Position numbers and translations under genes: made by a program. Shown here piece after piece: positions 1 to 8,478 of a DNA stretch of 64,000 bases. Position 1 is the stretch's first letter. Every line of letters begins with the position of its first letter. Below the pieces are notes generated by a model. That model did no database searches, was not told where the DNA came from, and was given only the letters and a program-made list of their open reading frames with translations. Source of the DNA: CALUVN01 sp944323595. Its GTDB lineage: Bacteria; Cyanobacteriota; Vampirovibrionia; Gastranaerophilales; Gastranaerophilaceae. The DNA lies in assembly GCA_963931255.1 (NCBI GenBank), contig OZ006972.1:1302001-1366000 (forward strand), written 5' to 3'.

Positions 1-233
1 ATTACATCGATTACGTCTTCCAATACACCAGGGATTGCTGTGTATTCGTGAGTAATACCTTCAATTCTTGCTGAAGTTACAGCTGTACCTTCAAGGCTTG
101 AGAGTAATACACGTCTGAGTGAGTTCCCGATTGTTGTTCCAAACCCCTTTTCTAACGGTTCAATTACAAATTTACCGTATTGTGATCCGTCAGAACTTGT
201 TGTTGTATTAACACATTTAATTTTTAATTCCAT
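1..233 (-). CDS. rpoA: RNA polymerase subunit alpha, N-terminal part (cut by window edge)
   Basis: The 77 visible residues are the start of the alpha subunit of RNA polymerase, which dimerises to nucleate core enzyme assembly. The reading frame begins MELKIKCV and contains GFGTTIGNSLRRVLLSS, the classic alpha N-terminal dimerisation motif. An AGGAG ribosome site lies a few bases upstream of the ATG at 233. It is the last visible gene of the infA-rpmJ-rpsM-rpsK-rpsD-rpoA run, 97 bases after rpsD. The C-terminal domain lies outside the window. Confidence 0.95.
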   Translation of the reverse strand, partial: MELKIKCVNTTTSSDGSQYGKFVIEPLEKGFGTTIGNSLRRVLLSSLEGTAVTSARIEGITHEYTAIPGVLEDVIDV

Positions 234-330
234 TCTTTTAATCTCCTAGTTTTTTTGTTAACTGTTTTTTTAGTGAAATTTTCACCTGTGGTTAACGGGA
301 TCGCTTTTTCAAGCCCCCTGAACTCCTCTA

Positions 331-933
331 CTACTTAGAATAGTATTCGATTACGAGTTGTTCTTTAATTTCTGGATCTAATTCTTCTCTTTCCGGAATT
401 CTATCGAATGTGATTTTTTGAGCTTCTTTATCAATAGTCATCCATGCAGGTGCACATGCCATATCAATCATTTCAGCTACGTTTTTCATAAACGCTGTGC
501 TTCTTGATTTTACTGTAACAACGTCGCCTGCTTTCAGTAAGTAAGAAGGAATATCAACTTTTTTGCCGTTTACAAGCACGTGACCGTGGTTAACAATCTG
601 GCGTGTTTGTTTACGGGTGATACCAAAACCTGCTTTGTATAATACGTTGTCAAGTCTTGATTCCAGCAATTGTAACAGAATTGTACCTGTAACCCCTTTT
701 CTTCTTGCTGCTTCAGCATAATATTTTGCAAATTGTTTTTCGCTTACAAGGTAGGTAAATCTGATTTTTTGTTTTTCTGCAAGGTGCAAGGCGTATTCAG
801 ACAATTTCTTTCTTACTGCGCCGTGTTGTCCTGATGCATTTTGTCTCATTGATGATGTTAATTTTCTGTTTGAGAGATCTTTTACTCTTTTATTTCTGAA
901 TAATTTATTTGATGGTCCTGTATATCTAGCCAT
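331..933 (-). CDS. rpsD: 30S ribosomal protein S4
   Basis: Two hundred residues match S4, a primary 16S rRNA binder that in many bacteria also represses its own operon. The N-terminus MARYTGPSNKLFRNKR lacks the zinc-binding cysteines of the C+ form. The S4 RNA-binding domain (about residues 90-150) is clear, with LESRLDNVLYKAGF, VNHGHVLVNGK and AGDVVTVKSRS. It sits between rpsK and rpoA, and a GGAG ribosome site precedes the ATG. The spacer to rpsK is unusually long (240 bases) and holds a strong hairpin. Confidence 0.97.
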   Translation of the reverse strand: MARYTGPSNKLFRNKRVKDLSNRKLTSSMRQNASGQHGAVRKKLSEYALHLAEKQKIRFTYLVSEKQFAKYYAEAARRKGVTGTILLQLLESRLDNVLYKAGFGITRKQTRQIVNHGHVLVNGKKVDIPSYLLKAGDVVTVKSRSTAFMKNVAEMIDMACAPAWMTIDKEAQKITFDRIPEREELDPEIKEQLVIEYYSK

Positions 934-956
934 TTTATATTTTCTCCTTTTCTTTT

Positions 957-1003
957 GCGGGGCATCTATGGTTTGCGTTTGGACTATTCACGCAAGCCCC
1001 CGC
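957..1003 (-). promoter_or_regulatory. Hairpin in the rpsK-rpsD spacer, just before the rpsD ribosome site
   Basis: On the minus strand GCGGGG (1003-998) pairs with CCCCGC (962-957), and an inner TTGCG/CGCAA stem (977-973 with 995-991) extends it. The stem has a one-sided bulge. It is followed by an A-rich stretch and the rpsD Shine-Dalgarno, not by a U-run, so it is not a simple terminator. S4 autoregulates translation in several phyla, so a control role is plausible but inferred. Confidence 0.45.
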
Positions 1004-1173
1004 GTTTGGTACATTTCTTTAATTTATTTTAGTTTATCGCAATCTTGCTTGAGTTTAATGTGTCTGGTTTCGTCTGTTTTTTATACTCTTACAAGTCTTT
1101 GCTGTTCCGGATTATCCGGCTGTCCTGTTCCTTGCTTTTGTCGGATGAGAACGGCCATTATTCCGGAATTCCG

Positions 1174-1560
1174 TTATACACGTCTCTTTTTAGGAGGACG
1201 GCAGCCGTTGTGAGGGATTGGAGTTACGTCTTTGATTAATGTAATTTCCAAGCCTGCTGCCTGAATTGCTCTGATTGCTGTTTCTCTGCCTGAACCAGGT
1301 CCTTTGATGTGTACTTCTACTTTTTTCATACCTTGATCTATAGATTTTTTAGCAACCAGTTCTGCTGCAGATTGTGCTGCGAACGGAGTGCCTTTTCTTG
1401 CACCTTTAAAACCGGTAGCACCAGCTGTTGCCCATGCAATAGCATTACCTTGTGTATCGGTTGAAGTTACTATTGTATTGTTGAAAGTTGATTGAATGTG
1501 TACAACTCCTTGCAATACATTTTTCTTTTCTTTTTTCTTTGTTTTTTGTGGTCTTGCCAT
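1174..1560 (-). CDS. rpsK: 30S ribosomal protein S11
   Basis: This 128-residue protein is S11, part of the small-subunit platform near the E site. Diagnostic stretches are HIQSTFNNTIVTSTDTQGN, GFKGARKGTPFAAQ and the C-terminal DVTPIPHNGCRPPKKRRV. Length is normal for the family. It lies 75 bases downstream of rpsM in the same transcript and upstream of rpsD. Confidence 0.98.
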   Translation of the reverse strand: MARPQKTKKKEKKNVLQGVVHIQSTFNNTIVTSTDTQGNAIAWATAGATGFKGARKGTPFAAQSAAELVAKKSIDQGMKKVEVHIKGPGSGRETAIRAIQAAGLEITLIKDVTPIPHNGCRPPKKRRV

Positions 1561-1635
1561 TTTTATTTCCTTTATATTAGTTAGTTATAAAATTATAAAA
1601 ACTTGTGTATTTCTTTTTCCTTTTTTAGTCACGGA

Positions 1636-2001
1636 CTATTTCTTTTTAGAAACCGGTCCTGTTTTCTTTCCGCGTCTTGTTCTTGCATTTGTTTTAGTTC
1701 TTTGACCGCGGCAAGGAAGTTTACGTTTATGTCTGAGTCCTCTGTATGAACCGATTTCTTGAAGACGTTTGATATGCATTGTTACTTCACGTCTGAGGTC
1801 ACCTTCGATATGGTAGTTTGCCAGTTCATTTCTTAACAATTTAATATCGTCATCTGTTAAGTCATCTGTTCTTAAATCCGGTGATATGCCGGTTGCTTTA
1901 AGGATATTTTCGCTTCTTTTAGGTCCTATTCCGTAGATATAGGTTAATGCTACTATCATTCTTTTGTTACGAGGTAAATCCACCCCTGCGAGTCTTGCCA
2001 T
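1636..2001 (-). CDS. rpsM: 30S ribosomal protein S13
   Basis: At 121 residues this is S13, which sits in the 30S head and contacts the 50S subunit and tRNA. It begins MARLAGVDLPRNKRM and contains the helix-hairpin-helix-like ALTYIYGIGPKRSENIL and the basic C-terminal tail GLRHKRKLPCRGQRTKTNA. A GGAG ribosome site precedes the ATG. It follows rpmJ after about 190 bases, a longer spacer than usual for this operon. Confidence 0.98.
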   Translation of the reverse strand: MARLAGVDLPRNKRMIVALTYIYGIGPKRSENILKATGISPDLRTDDLTDDDIKLLRNELANYHIEGDLRREVTMHIKRLQEIGSYRGLRHKRKLPCRGQRTKTNARTRRGKKTGPVSKKK

Positions 2002-2193
2002 TTTATATTTTCTCCTTTTCTTGTTGTTAGATTTTTTTGTGTATGAGGCTTAAATACTTCCTCACCACCGGGCTTTTAAGTCTTCCGGTCTGACTGATTA
2101 ACGTATTAATTTATTCGTCTGTTCTTTGCTTATTTAATTTGAAGCATTGTTACAGTTGGGAAACAGCTCTGTTTGTGTCATCCCGCCGAAAAA

Positions 2194-2307
2194 TTAACCT
2201 TGTCTTTGTTTGTGTTTAGGGTTTTCGCAGATTACTGCTACTCTGCCTTTTCTTTTTATGCATTTGCATTTGTCACACATTGGTTTTACTGATGATCTTA
2301 CTTTCAT
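2194..2307 (-). CDS. rpmJ: 50S ribosomal protein L36
   Basis: This short gene encodes 37 residues beginning MKVRSSVKPMCDKCKCIKRK and ending NPKHKQRQG. The three cysteines and one histidine of the C-x2-C...C...H zinc site are present, so this is the zinc-binding form of L36. It stands between infA and rpsM, the usual position. The gene is only 40 bases downstream of infA. Confidence 0.96.
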   Translation of the reverse strand: MKVRSSVKPMCDKCKCIKRKGRVAVICENPKHKQRQG

Positions 2308-2347
2308 TTCTTTTTTCCTTTATATATTTTGTACGTGAGATTTTATG

Positions 2348-2563
2348 TTATTTCAGACGGAATGTAATTCTTCCTCTTGTTAAATCGTACGGTGTCATTT
2401 CTACTTTAACTTTATCGCCCGGTAAAATTCTTATGAAGTTTTTTCTGATTTTACCTGATATATGAGCTAAAATTTCATGGTCATTTTCCAATTTAACTCT
2501 GAACATAGCGTTAGGCATTGATTCTATAATCGTACCTTCTAATTCTATTACGTCTTTTGCCAT
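2348..2563 (-). CDS. infA: Translation initiation factor IF-1
   Basis: Seventy-one residues form the single OB-fold of IF-1, which occupies the ribosomal A site during initiation. Typical motifs are MAKDVIELEGTI, LENDHEILAHISGKIRKN and PGDKVKVEMTPYDLTRGRI. Length matches the family. A promoter lies directly upstream, so infA is the first gene of this transcript. In many genomes map or adk precede it; here those genes are 43 kb away. Confidence 0.98.
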   Translation of the reverse strand: MAKDVIELEGTIIESMPNAMFRVKLENDHEILAHISGKIRKNFIRILPGDKVKVEMTPYDLTRGRITFRLK

Positions 2564-2926
2564 AGTGTCCTCTTTTTCGGCTGTAAATTATGCACCGTAT
2601 TCCGGCGCTATTTAAATCATACTTGCAAAATATTTATTTGCAAGCGGTTTAGCCAGTTGTCATGAGAACTTTTTTATATCCAAACTGTGATTGTTTTTAT
2701 AAATACGGCACACAAACAATATTTGCTTGATTGTTTAAAATATCTTTGGCATGCAAGTTTTCAGCTTTTTGTAAATTTTTCTTAACATTTTTAATGTGTT
2801 GTATTTTTTATTTAACTAAAATATCATTCACTTGAAATTTTAAGTTTTGTTAAGTTTTTATGACTTTTTGAAATCGGTTAAAGCAAAAATTTTTTATATA
2901 TATAGTTAAGTAACAGCGAGGTAAAT
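2564..2926. other. Divergent intergenic region between infA and an unknown gene
   Basis: This very AT-rich 363-base stretch separates infA (minus) from the gene at 2927 (plus). Apart from the infA promoter I see no RNA gene, convincing reading frame or strong hairpin. The GAGG ribosome site for the plus gene is at its right edge. A TTGAAA at 2868-2873 and a TATATA-rich run near 2895-2902 could form a weak plus-strand promoter. Confidence 0.6.
2616..2643 (-). promoter_or_regulatory. Promoter of the infA-rpmJ-rpsM-rpsK-rpsD-rpoA operon
   Basis: Read on the minus strand, TTGCAA (2643-2638) is followed after 16 bases by TATGAT (2621-2616), a good sigma-70 pair. Transcription would start near 2609, leaving about 45 bases of leader before infA. 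This is by-eye pattern matching. Confidence 0.6.
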
Positions 2927-3295
2927 ATGGCCAACAAGGTGAACGGTATAGACGATTTGGAAGAAATCAAGGCGGCGGCAGCCTCTCAAGGTATGCAGGT
3001 TCCGAATTATCAGGAATGGAGCTCTATTCTTCAAAGTCTTGAAGAAGCAGGCGTTAAATCGACCGGTTCTTTTGAGGGTGATAAAGCTAAGCTGCAGGAA
3101 GTTGAAAAGACTATTAATGATTTTATAAATGAGGTTAAGACTCAGGAAGTCGCAAACCAGAAGACTAAAGAAACCGATATGGTTAAGGATACTGCGCAGT
3201 CGGATAAGGACCAAACAATTAAGGCGACTGTTGCCAACGGCACAAGTTCAATGATTTTGGCAGACTATATGAAATATTATCACATGTTGAGTTAA
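2927..3295 (+). CDS. Small hydrophilic protein of unknown function
   Basis: The 122-residue product starts MANKVNGIDDLEEIKAAAAS and is rich in Lys, Glu and Thr, with no signal peptide or membrane segment. Residues about 5-75 look helical and may form a short coiled coil; residues 75-105 are polar and probably disordered. A GAGG ribosome site supports the ATG at 2927. It is a single-gene unit, divergent from infA and convergent with lepB, sharing the terminator at 3312-3345. I do not recognise a family. Confidence 0.75.
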   Translation: MANKVNGIDDLEEIKAAAASQGMQVPNYQEWSSILQSLEEAGVKSTGSFEGDKAKLQEVEKTINDFINEVKTQEVANQKTKETDMVKDTAQSDKDQTIKATVANGTSSMILADYMKYYHMLS

Positions 3296-3311
3296 TGTTT
3301 ATTTATTATTT

Positions 3312-3345
3312 AAAAAGCCCGATTTAATCGGGCTTTATTATTTTA
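3312..3345. terminator. Bidirectional intrinsic terminator
   Basis: A stem AAAGCCCGATT/AATCGGGCTTT (3314-3336) is flanked by A-rich and T-rich runs. It can end both the plus gene at 2927-3295 and the minus-strand lepB. Confidence 0.9.
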
Positions 3346-3970
3346 GTGTATGAATTCTTGTAAGCGGCCAGAAGCGGAAGACTGCTTTTCCCACAAATCG
3401 TTTTTCATCAAGAAATCCCCAGTAGCGGCTGTCTTGCGAGTTGCCTCTGTTGTCACCCATCATAAAGTATTTATGTTCAGGAATAATAAACGGTCCGCAG
3501 TACATTGCTTCAGTGCACACCGGATATTCGTAGGGACTTCTGACATAAGGTTCTTCCAGCGGTTTATCATTAATGTATACGGTATTTTTCCCTGTTTTAT
3601 CGGTTTTAATTTCGAATTTATCTCCCGGCATACCTATGACACGTTTAATATAGGCGATATCTTTGCAAAAGAAGCCTGTAAGACGGGAGAATAATTTCCA
3701 CGGTGTATTTTTAAGAGGTTCTGACGGAGGATAGAATACCATAATATCACCGCGTTCAGGAGTTTTGTAGAAGCGCGAAAATCTTTCCACAAAAATTCTG
3801 TCACCCTCTATCAGTGTAGGCTTCATTGAGCCCGACGGTATCCAGCGGATTTCTCCTATAAAAAACCTTATTATAATTACCATTACAACAACGAAAACTA
3901 TTGTTTCTACAGTCTCTTTTATTGCCGGTTGATTTTTTCTATAAAATTCTGTAAGTTTTTCTTTAATCAT
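3338..3970 (-). CDS. lepB: Signal peptidase I
   Basis: This 210-residue membrane protease removes signal peptides from exported proteins. One N-terminal membrane segment (about residues 21-38) is followed by WIPSGSMKPTL, carrying the catalytic Ser48, and by YIKRVIGMPGD with the general-base Lys109. The C-terminal box MGDNRGNSQDSRYWG is also present. Length suits a Gram-positive/cyanobacterial-type enzyme. The start overlaps the end of the polyprenyl synthase gene by 8 bases, so the two are translationally linked. Confidence 0.95.
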   Translation of the reverse strand: MIKEKLTEFYRKNQPAIKETVETIVFVVVMVIIIRFFIGEIRWIPSGSMKPTLIEGDRIFVERFSRFYKTPERGDIMVFYPPSEPLKNTPWKLFSRLTGFFCKDIAYIKRVIGMPGDKFEIKTDKTGKNTVYINDKPLEEPYVRSPYEYPVCTEAMYCGPFIIPEHKYFMMGDNRGNSQDSRYWGFLDEKRFVGKAVFRFWPLTRIHTLK

Positions 3971-4823
3971 GTCTAAATAGTTCCAAAAGCTCTACAATTG
4001 CAAGTTTATACGGATTTTCATCCAATTTTTTTATTATATCGTAAGATTTATCAATATAATTATTCAACAACCGTATGGTTTTTTCAATACCGTCAGAAAT
4101 GTCTGAAGAGTTTTCCGCAAGAATTACAGGCGCAGTGTATATTCCGGCGTTTAAATCACTCTTTGTTGTTTTAAAATTTATTAAATCATCGCGTATCTGG
4201 AATGCGGTACCGAAATTGATTGCAAAATCTTTTGCAGCGGTTCTTGATAAATTGCCGGAAAGTATTGCAGTGCTTTCAATTGAGGCTTGAAAAAGCGCCG
4301 CAGTTTTTTGTTGTGATTTTGTTATGTAATCTGACAGACTAATTTTTTGATATTTAGAAAAATACTGGTTAATTTCGCCTCGGCACATTGTCTTCATTAT
4401 ATCTGAAAAGAGTTCCGTAACTGTAGAATTATTTAAGGTGCTTATTTTTCTTAATGCAGCTGCAAGAAGATAATCTCCTGAAATTACAGCTAATTTGTTA
4501 TCAAATTCACTGTGCAAGGTTTTTATATTACGACGTGTCGGACTTTCGTCTATTATGTCATCGTGTATAAGTGATGCGTTATGAATTAATTCTACTGCAC
4601 TTTGCAGATATATCTGACGGTCATTTATTTCAATATTATTAGCTTTAAGATATAAAAATGCCAGCAGGGTTCTGATATGTTTTGATGGTGCCGTAAGCAG
4701 GTTTTTCAATGAGGAATTCAGCGGCTCATTTAGGTTTATTTCGCTGACTAAATCGTCGGTAACTTTTGCGATGTCAGGTTTTACAAGCTCTAAAATTTTA
4801 TTGTACTCTTCATTAAATCCCAT
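3963..4823 (-). CDS. Polyprenyl diphosphate synthase family protein
   Basis: The 286-residue protein belongs to the trans-isoprenyl diphosphate synthases, which lengthen prenyl chains. The first Asp-rich motif is intact (LIHDDIIDESPTRR, about residues 90-103). The second is altered: QIRDDLINF replaces the usual DDxxD, and the following G-K loop is changed to KSDLNAGIY. Loss of the last Asp may weaken binding of the homoallylic substrate or mark a partner subunit. The minus-strand TAAAAT just before the ATG and the lack of a Shine-Dalgarno suggest a very short leader. It is cotranscribed with lepB. Confidence 0.85.
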   Translation of the reverse strand: MGFNEEYNKILELVKPDIAKVTDDLVSEINLNEPLNSSLKNLLTAPSKHIRTLLAFLYLKANNIEINDRQIYLQSAVELIHNASLIHDDIIDESPTRRNIKTLHSEFDNKLAVISGDYLLAAALRKISTLNNSTVTELFSDIMKTMCRGEINQYFSKYQKISLSDYITKSQQKTAALFQASIESTAILSGNLSRTAAKDFAINFGTAFQIRDDLINFKTTKSDLNAGIYTAPVILAENSSDISDGIEKTIRLLNNYIDKSYDIIKKLDENPYKLAIVELLELFRHD

Positions 4824-4933
4824 AAATCTGATTTTATCATGAAAACATTAACAGTATATATAAGGCTGCCGGATAAATTTCATGATAAAAGTACGTGGAA
4901 TGGGGCTTTAATGTAAATTATAGATATTTTATA

Positions 4934-4966
4934 AAAAAGACCTGATTAGAATCAGGTCTTTTTTTA
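4934..4966 (-). terminator. Intrinsic terminator of leuS
   Basis: GACCTGATT (4939-4947) pairs with AATCAGGTC (4950-4958), flanked by A and T runs. It lies just past the leuS stop on the minus strand. Confidence 0.9.
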
Positions 4967-4971
4967 TTATT

Positions 4972-7458
4972 TTATTTTACAACGATATTAACCAGTTTTT
5001 TCGGAACGACAATGGTTTTAACTATTGTTTTTCCCTCGGTGAGTTCTTTGACTTTAGGACTGTTCATTGCGAGAGTTTTGAGTTCATCTTCCGATGAAGC
5101 TTCATCAGCCTCAATTTTGTCTTTAACTTTGCCGTTAACCTGAACTACCAGAGTGATTGAACTTGCTTTTGCAAGATTTTCATCCCATTCGCACCATGGT
5201 TCATTGTGTATTGAAGTTTTTCCGCCTAAATCTGCCCACGCCTCTTCTGTCAGGTGAACCGCTACAGGCGACATTAATTTTAACAGTGTTAAAATTGCAA
5301 AACTCAATACATTTTTATCCTCCGCAGTCATTTCTTTTTTCAAACCGCACCATTCATAAATTGAATTGGTAAGTTCTCTGTATTTAGAAATAACCGTATT
5401 GAACTGGAAGTCATTTGAAATGTCGTTTGTAATTCCTTTGATTGCAATATGAACTTTTCTTACCAGATCATCATTTTGTTTGGAAAGCGGGAATTCCAGC
5501 TTGTAATCAAAGGTTATATTATCAGCATTAGATGCTACAAGGCGCCATACTCTGTTCAGGAATTTATAGCAGCCCTCAACACCTGCATCTGACCAGTCAA
5601 AATCTCTCGCAGGAGGTGAGTCAGAGAGGATAAACAGTCTGGCTGTATCTGCACCGTAATTTTCAAAGATTTCATCAGGGTCAACGGTGTTGCCTTTTGA
5701 TTTTGACATCTTTGAACCGTCTTTTAAAACCATGCCCTGTGTAAGAAGATTTTTAAACGGTTCATCAAAATCTAAAAGACCTAAGTCTCTTAGAGCCTTT
5801 GTGAAAAATCTTGAATATAGCAGGTGAAGAATTGCGTGTTCAATTCCGCCTACATACTGGTCAACAGGAAGCCATTTATTAACAAGATTTCTGTCAAACG
5901 GCTTTTCTGAATTTTTTGCATCTGCATAACGCAGGTAGTACCAGCTTGAACAAATAAACGTATCCATTGTATCTGTTTCACGTTTTGCAGGACCGCCGCA
6001 GCAAGGGCAGGTTGTATCAAGGAAAGTTTTTGATGTCAGTATAGGTGACTTACCTACTACGCTGAAGTCAACATCTTTCGGCAGTAATACAGGCAGCTGG
6101 TCTTCCGGTACCGGTTGAATGCCGCATTTTTCACAGTATACAACAGGAATAGGGGCACCCCAGTAACGCTGACGGGATATTAACCAGTCGCGAAGTCTGT
6201 ATTGTGTTTTAAATTCACCAAATCCGCCGTCTACTGCTTTTTGTGTAATAGCTTTTTTAGCCTCTTCGTTGCTCATTCCGTTGAATTCGTCTGAATTAAC
6301 CAGTACCCCCGGTTCTGTATATGCTGCATCTTTGCAGTCGGACGGATTTTCAGGATTTTGTATAACGACTTTCATCGGCAGATTATATTTTTTTGCAAAA
6401 TCAAAGTCGCGGGTATCGTGGGTCGGAACTGCCATTACCGCACCTGTTCCGTATTCTACAAGTGCATAATCCGCAGTCCATAGCGGGAATTTTTCACCTG
6501 TAAACGGATTTATACAGTGTGTTCCGAGAGGTACGCCGGTTTTTGTTCTTTCTGTGGAAAGTCTTTCTATTTCAGTCATTTTACGGGCGTTTGCTCTGTA
6601 TTCTTCAACTGCTGCTTTATTTTCAGGAGTTGTTAATTTTTCTATATCTTTGTATTCAGGCGCAACAACAAGATAGGTTATACCATAGGCAGTATCAGGT
6701 CTTGTTGTATAAACAGGAATTTCCATATCACTGCCGTCAGGTGCGTCAACTACTTTGAATTTCAAAATAGCACCCTGAGATTTTCCAATCCAGTTTGCCT
6801 GCATTGTTTTTACGTTATCTCCCCAGCCGGTGAGTTTGTCCAAATCCTGAAGCAATACTTCCGCATAGTCGGTAATCTTTAAAAACCATTGTGAAAGATA
6901 TTTTTTCTCAACAACGCTGTCACATCTCCAGCATTTGCCGTCAATTACCTGTTCGTTTGCAAGTACGGTTGCGCATTTGTCACACCAGTTTACTGCGGCT
7001 TCTTTTTTATATGCCAGACCTTTTTTATATAATTGTAAGAACAGCCATTGTGTCCATTTGTAATAATCAGGTTTGCATGTTGCGACTTCTCTGTCCCAGT
7101 CGTATGAAAGACCGAGCATTTTTAACTGTTTTGTCATGTATGCAATATTTTCATCAGTCCATTTTGCCGGATCTGCACCGTGCTTCATAGCGGCATTTTC
7201 TGCCGGCAGCCCGAAACTGTCCCAGCCCATCGGGTGAAGTACATTGTAGCCCTGAGCTTTTTTGAAACGTGCTATTACATCGGTTATTGTGTAATTTCTA
7301 ACGTGTCCCATGTGCAGTTTGCCTGACGGATACGGGAACATTGAAAGGGCATAATATTTAGGTTTATCTGAATTATCAGGGGTTTTGAATGCTCCGGATT
7401 CTTCCCAGACTTTTTGCCACTTCTTCTCTATTTCTTGCGGAAAATATGATTCTTTCAT
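4972..7458 (-). CDS. leuS: Leucyl-tRNA synthetase
   Basis: This 828-residue class I synthetase charges tRNA-Leu. The HIGH motif appears as HMGH at residues 49-52 inside YPSGKLHMGHVRNYT, and the KMSKS loop is KMSKSKGN. The editing domain carries YTTRPDTAYG and the conserved TGAVMAVPTHDTRDF. Two C-x2-C pairs (WCDKC/CWRC) form the zinc insert. Length is normal. It is a single gene with its own terminator. Confidence 0.97.
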   Translation of the reverse strand: MKESYFPQEIEKKWQKVWEESGAFKTPDNSDKPKYYALSMFPYPSGKLHMGHVRNYTITDVIARFKKAQGYNVLHPMGWDSFGLPAENAAMKHGADPAKWTDENIAYMTKQLKMLGLSYDWDREVATCKPDYYKWTQWLFLQLYKKGLAYKKEAAVNWCDKCATVLANEQVIDGKCWRCDSVVEKKYLSQWFLKITDYAEVLLQDLDKLTGWGDNVKTMQANWIGKSQGAILKFKVVDAPDGSDMEIPVYTTRPDTAYGITYLVVAPEYKDIEKLTTPENKAAVEEYRANARKMTEIERLSTERTKTGVPLGTHCINPFTGEKFPLWTADYALVEYGTGAVMAVPTHDTRDFDFAKKYNLPMKVVIQNPENPSDCKDAAYTEPGVLVNSDEFNGMSNEEAKKAITQKAVDGGFGEFKTQYRLRDWLISRQRYWGAPIPVVYCEKCGIQPVPEDQLPVLLPKDVDFSVVGKSPILTSKTFLDTTCPCCGGPAKRETDTMDTFICSSWYYLRYADAKNSEKPFDRNLVNKWLPVDQYVGGIEHAILHLLYSRFFTKALRDLGLLDFDEPFKNLLTQGMVLKDGSKMSKSKGNTVDPDEIFENYGADTARLFILSDSPPARDFDWSDAGVEGCYKFLNRVWRLVASNADNITFDYKLEFPLSKQNDDLVRKVHIAIKGITNDISNDFQFNTVISKYRELTNSIYEWCGLKKEMTAEDKNVLSFAILTLLKLMSPVAVHLTEEAWADLGGKTSIHNEPWCEWDENLAKASSITLVVQVNGKVKDKIEADEASSEDELKTLAMNSPKVKELTEGKTIVKTIVVPKKLVNIVVK

Positions 7459-7528
7459 CTTTAAATTTTTACTCCCTATATACTCTTGATTAAAATAATA
7501 TCACAAATAATTTAATGTGTTTATACTA

Positions 7529-7557
7529 TTACCGTTTTTTTAGATTTATCGTATAAT
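7529..7557 (+). promoter_or_regulatory. Promoter of the exported-protein/lspA operon
   Basis: A perfect TATAAT (7552-7557) lies 17 bases after a weak TTACCG. The ATG at 7567 is only 9 bases beyond the -10 box and no Shine-Dalgarno is visible, so the mRNA should have almost no leader. Confidence 0.6.
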
Positions 7558-7566
7558 AATCTTATT

Positions 7567-8478
7567 ATGAAGAGATTATTATTAACTACATTAATTTTAA
7601 CAACGGCTTTATCATTTGTACAGGCTCCTGCACATGCCGGATTTATTGCCGAACAAAAAGCAAAGATTGAATTTAAAAGGGAATTAAAGAACGAGCAGAA
7701 GAAACTTGAAAATGTTATTAAAACCCAGCTGGAATATTCAAATAAGCATGATTTAAACGGGTTATCAAGTTTGTATACTGCTGATTTTATGAATAATGAC
7801 GGTTATAATAAAAAGTTATACATGTCACTTGTTCAGGATACCTGGGACACATACAATGATATTACCTACGATGCCGTGATTGAAGAAATGGAGATTGATA
7901 ATAATTTTGCGACAATTACGACAAGAGAGACTGCTGTTGCCACTGTTACAAGTGATGATGATGTTCTTGAAGCAACAGGAGAATTGTATTCAAAAGGTAA
8001 GTGCATCTATTATCTTGTAAAAGTCGGTGAAGATTGGAAAATTCGTTCCGAACAGATTTTAGAAGAAAGAACAGCGCTGAAATACGGAGATGCAAGATAT
8101 ACGGATATTGATTTAATTTCACCTAATCAAGTACCGGCAGGAAGCGAATATTCTGCAAGCCTTAAGCTTGATTTACCAAAAGAGGCAATAGTTATAGCCT
8201 CAATAGGTAAAGAAAGAATGGTGTACCCGCAGGTTAAGTGTGACGAAGTTTTTAGAAAACTTCCTGAAGATCAGGTGTTAGAGAGAGTATTCAAGGCAAA
8301 TACGCAAAATCTTAATGAATATACAGTTGCGTCTGTCGGTATTACCAGAGCCGAACCGGAATCAGAGTCTGTTGTCCGTGTTTATATGAGCGGACTTGCT
8401 ATTCTCATGACAAGGGTTAACATAATCCCTGAGAATAAGTTCATAGAATTTGAGGAAAAAGATGCAGAAAAAATTTAG
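7567..8478 (+). CDS. Exported protein with an NTF2-like region
   Basis: The 303-residue product has a signal peptide (MKRLLLTTLILTTALSFVQA, cleavage probably after AHA). Residues about 35-175 resemble the NTF2-like fold: a long N-terminal helix, SLYTADFMNNDGY, alternating strands with ATITTRETAVATV, and a VKVGEDWKIRSEQ end strand. The C-terminal half is beta-rich and unrecognised. Such domains often bind small ligands or serve in assembly, so no reaction can be given. It heads an operon with lspA, whose start lies inside its 3' end. Confidence 0.75.
   Translation: MKRLLLTTLILTTALSFVQAPAHAGFIAEQKAKIEFKRELKNEQKKLENVIKTQLEYSNKHDLNGLSSLYTADFMNNDGYNKKLYMSLVQDTWDTYNDITYDAVIEEMEIDNNFATITTRETAVATVTSDDDVLEATGELYSKGKCIYYLVKVGEDWKIRSEQILEERTALKYGDARYTDIDLISPNQVPAGSEYSASLKLDLPKEAIVIASIGKERMVYPQVKCDEVFRKLPEDQVLERVFKANTQNLNEYTVASVGITRAEPESESVVRVYMSGLAILMTRVNIIPENKFIEFEEKDAEKI

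Noticed and set aside
2906..3214. Minus-strand frame opposite the gene at 2927
   Set aside because: The plus-strand frame has a ribosome site and shared terminator; the minus frame has neither.
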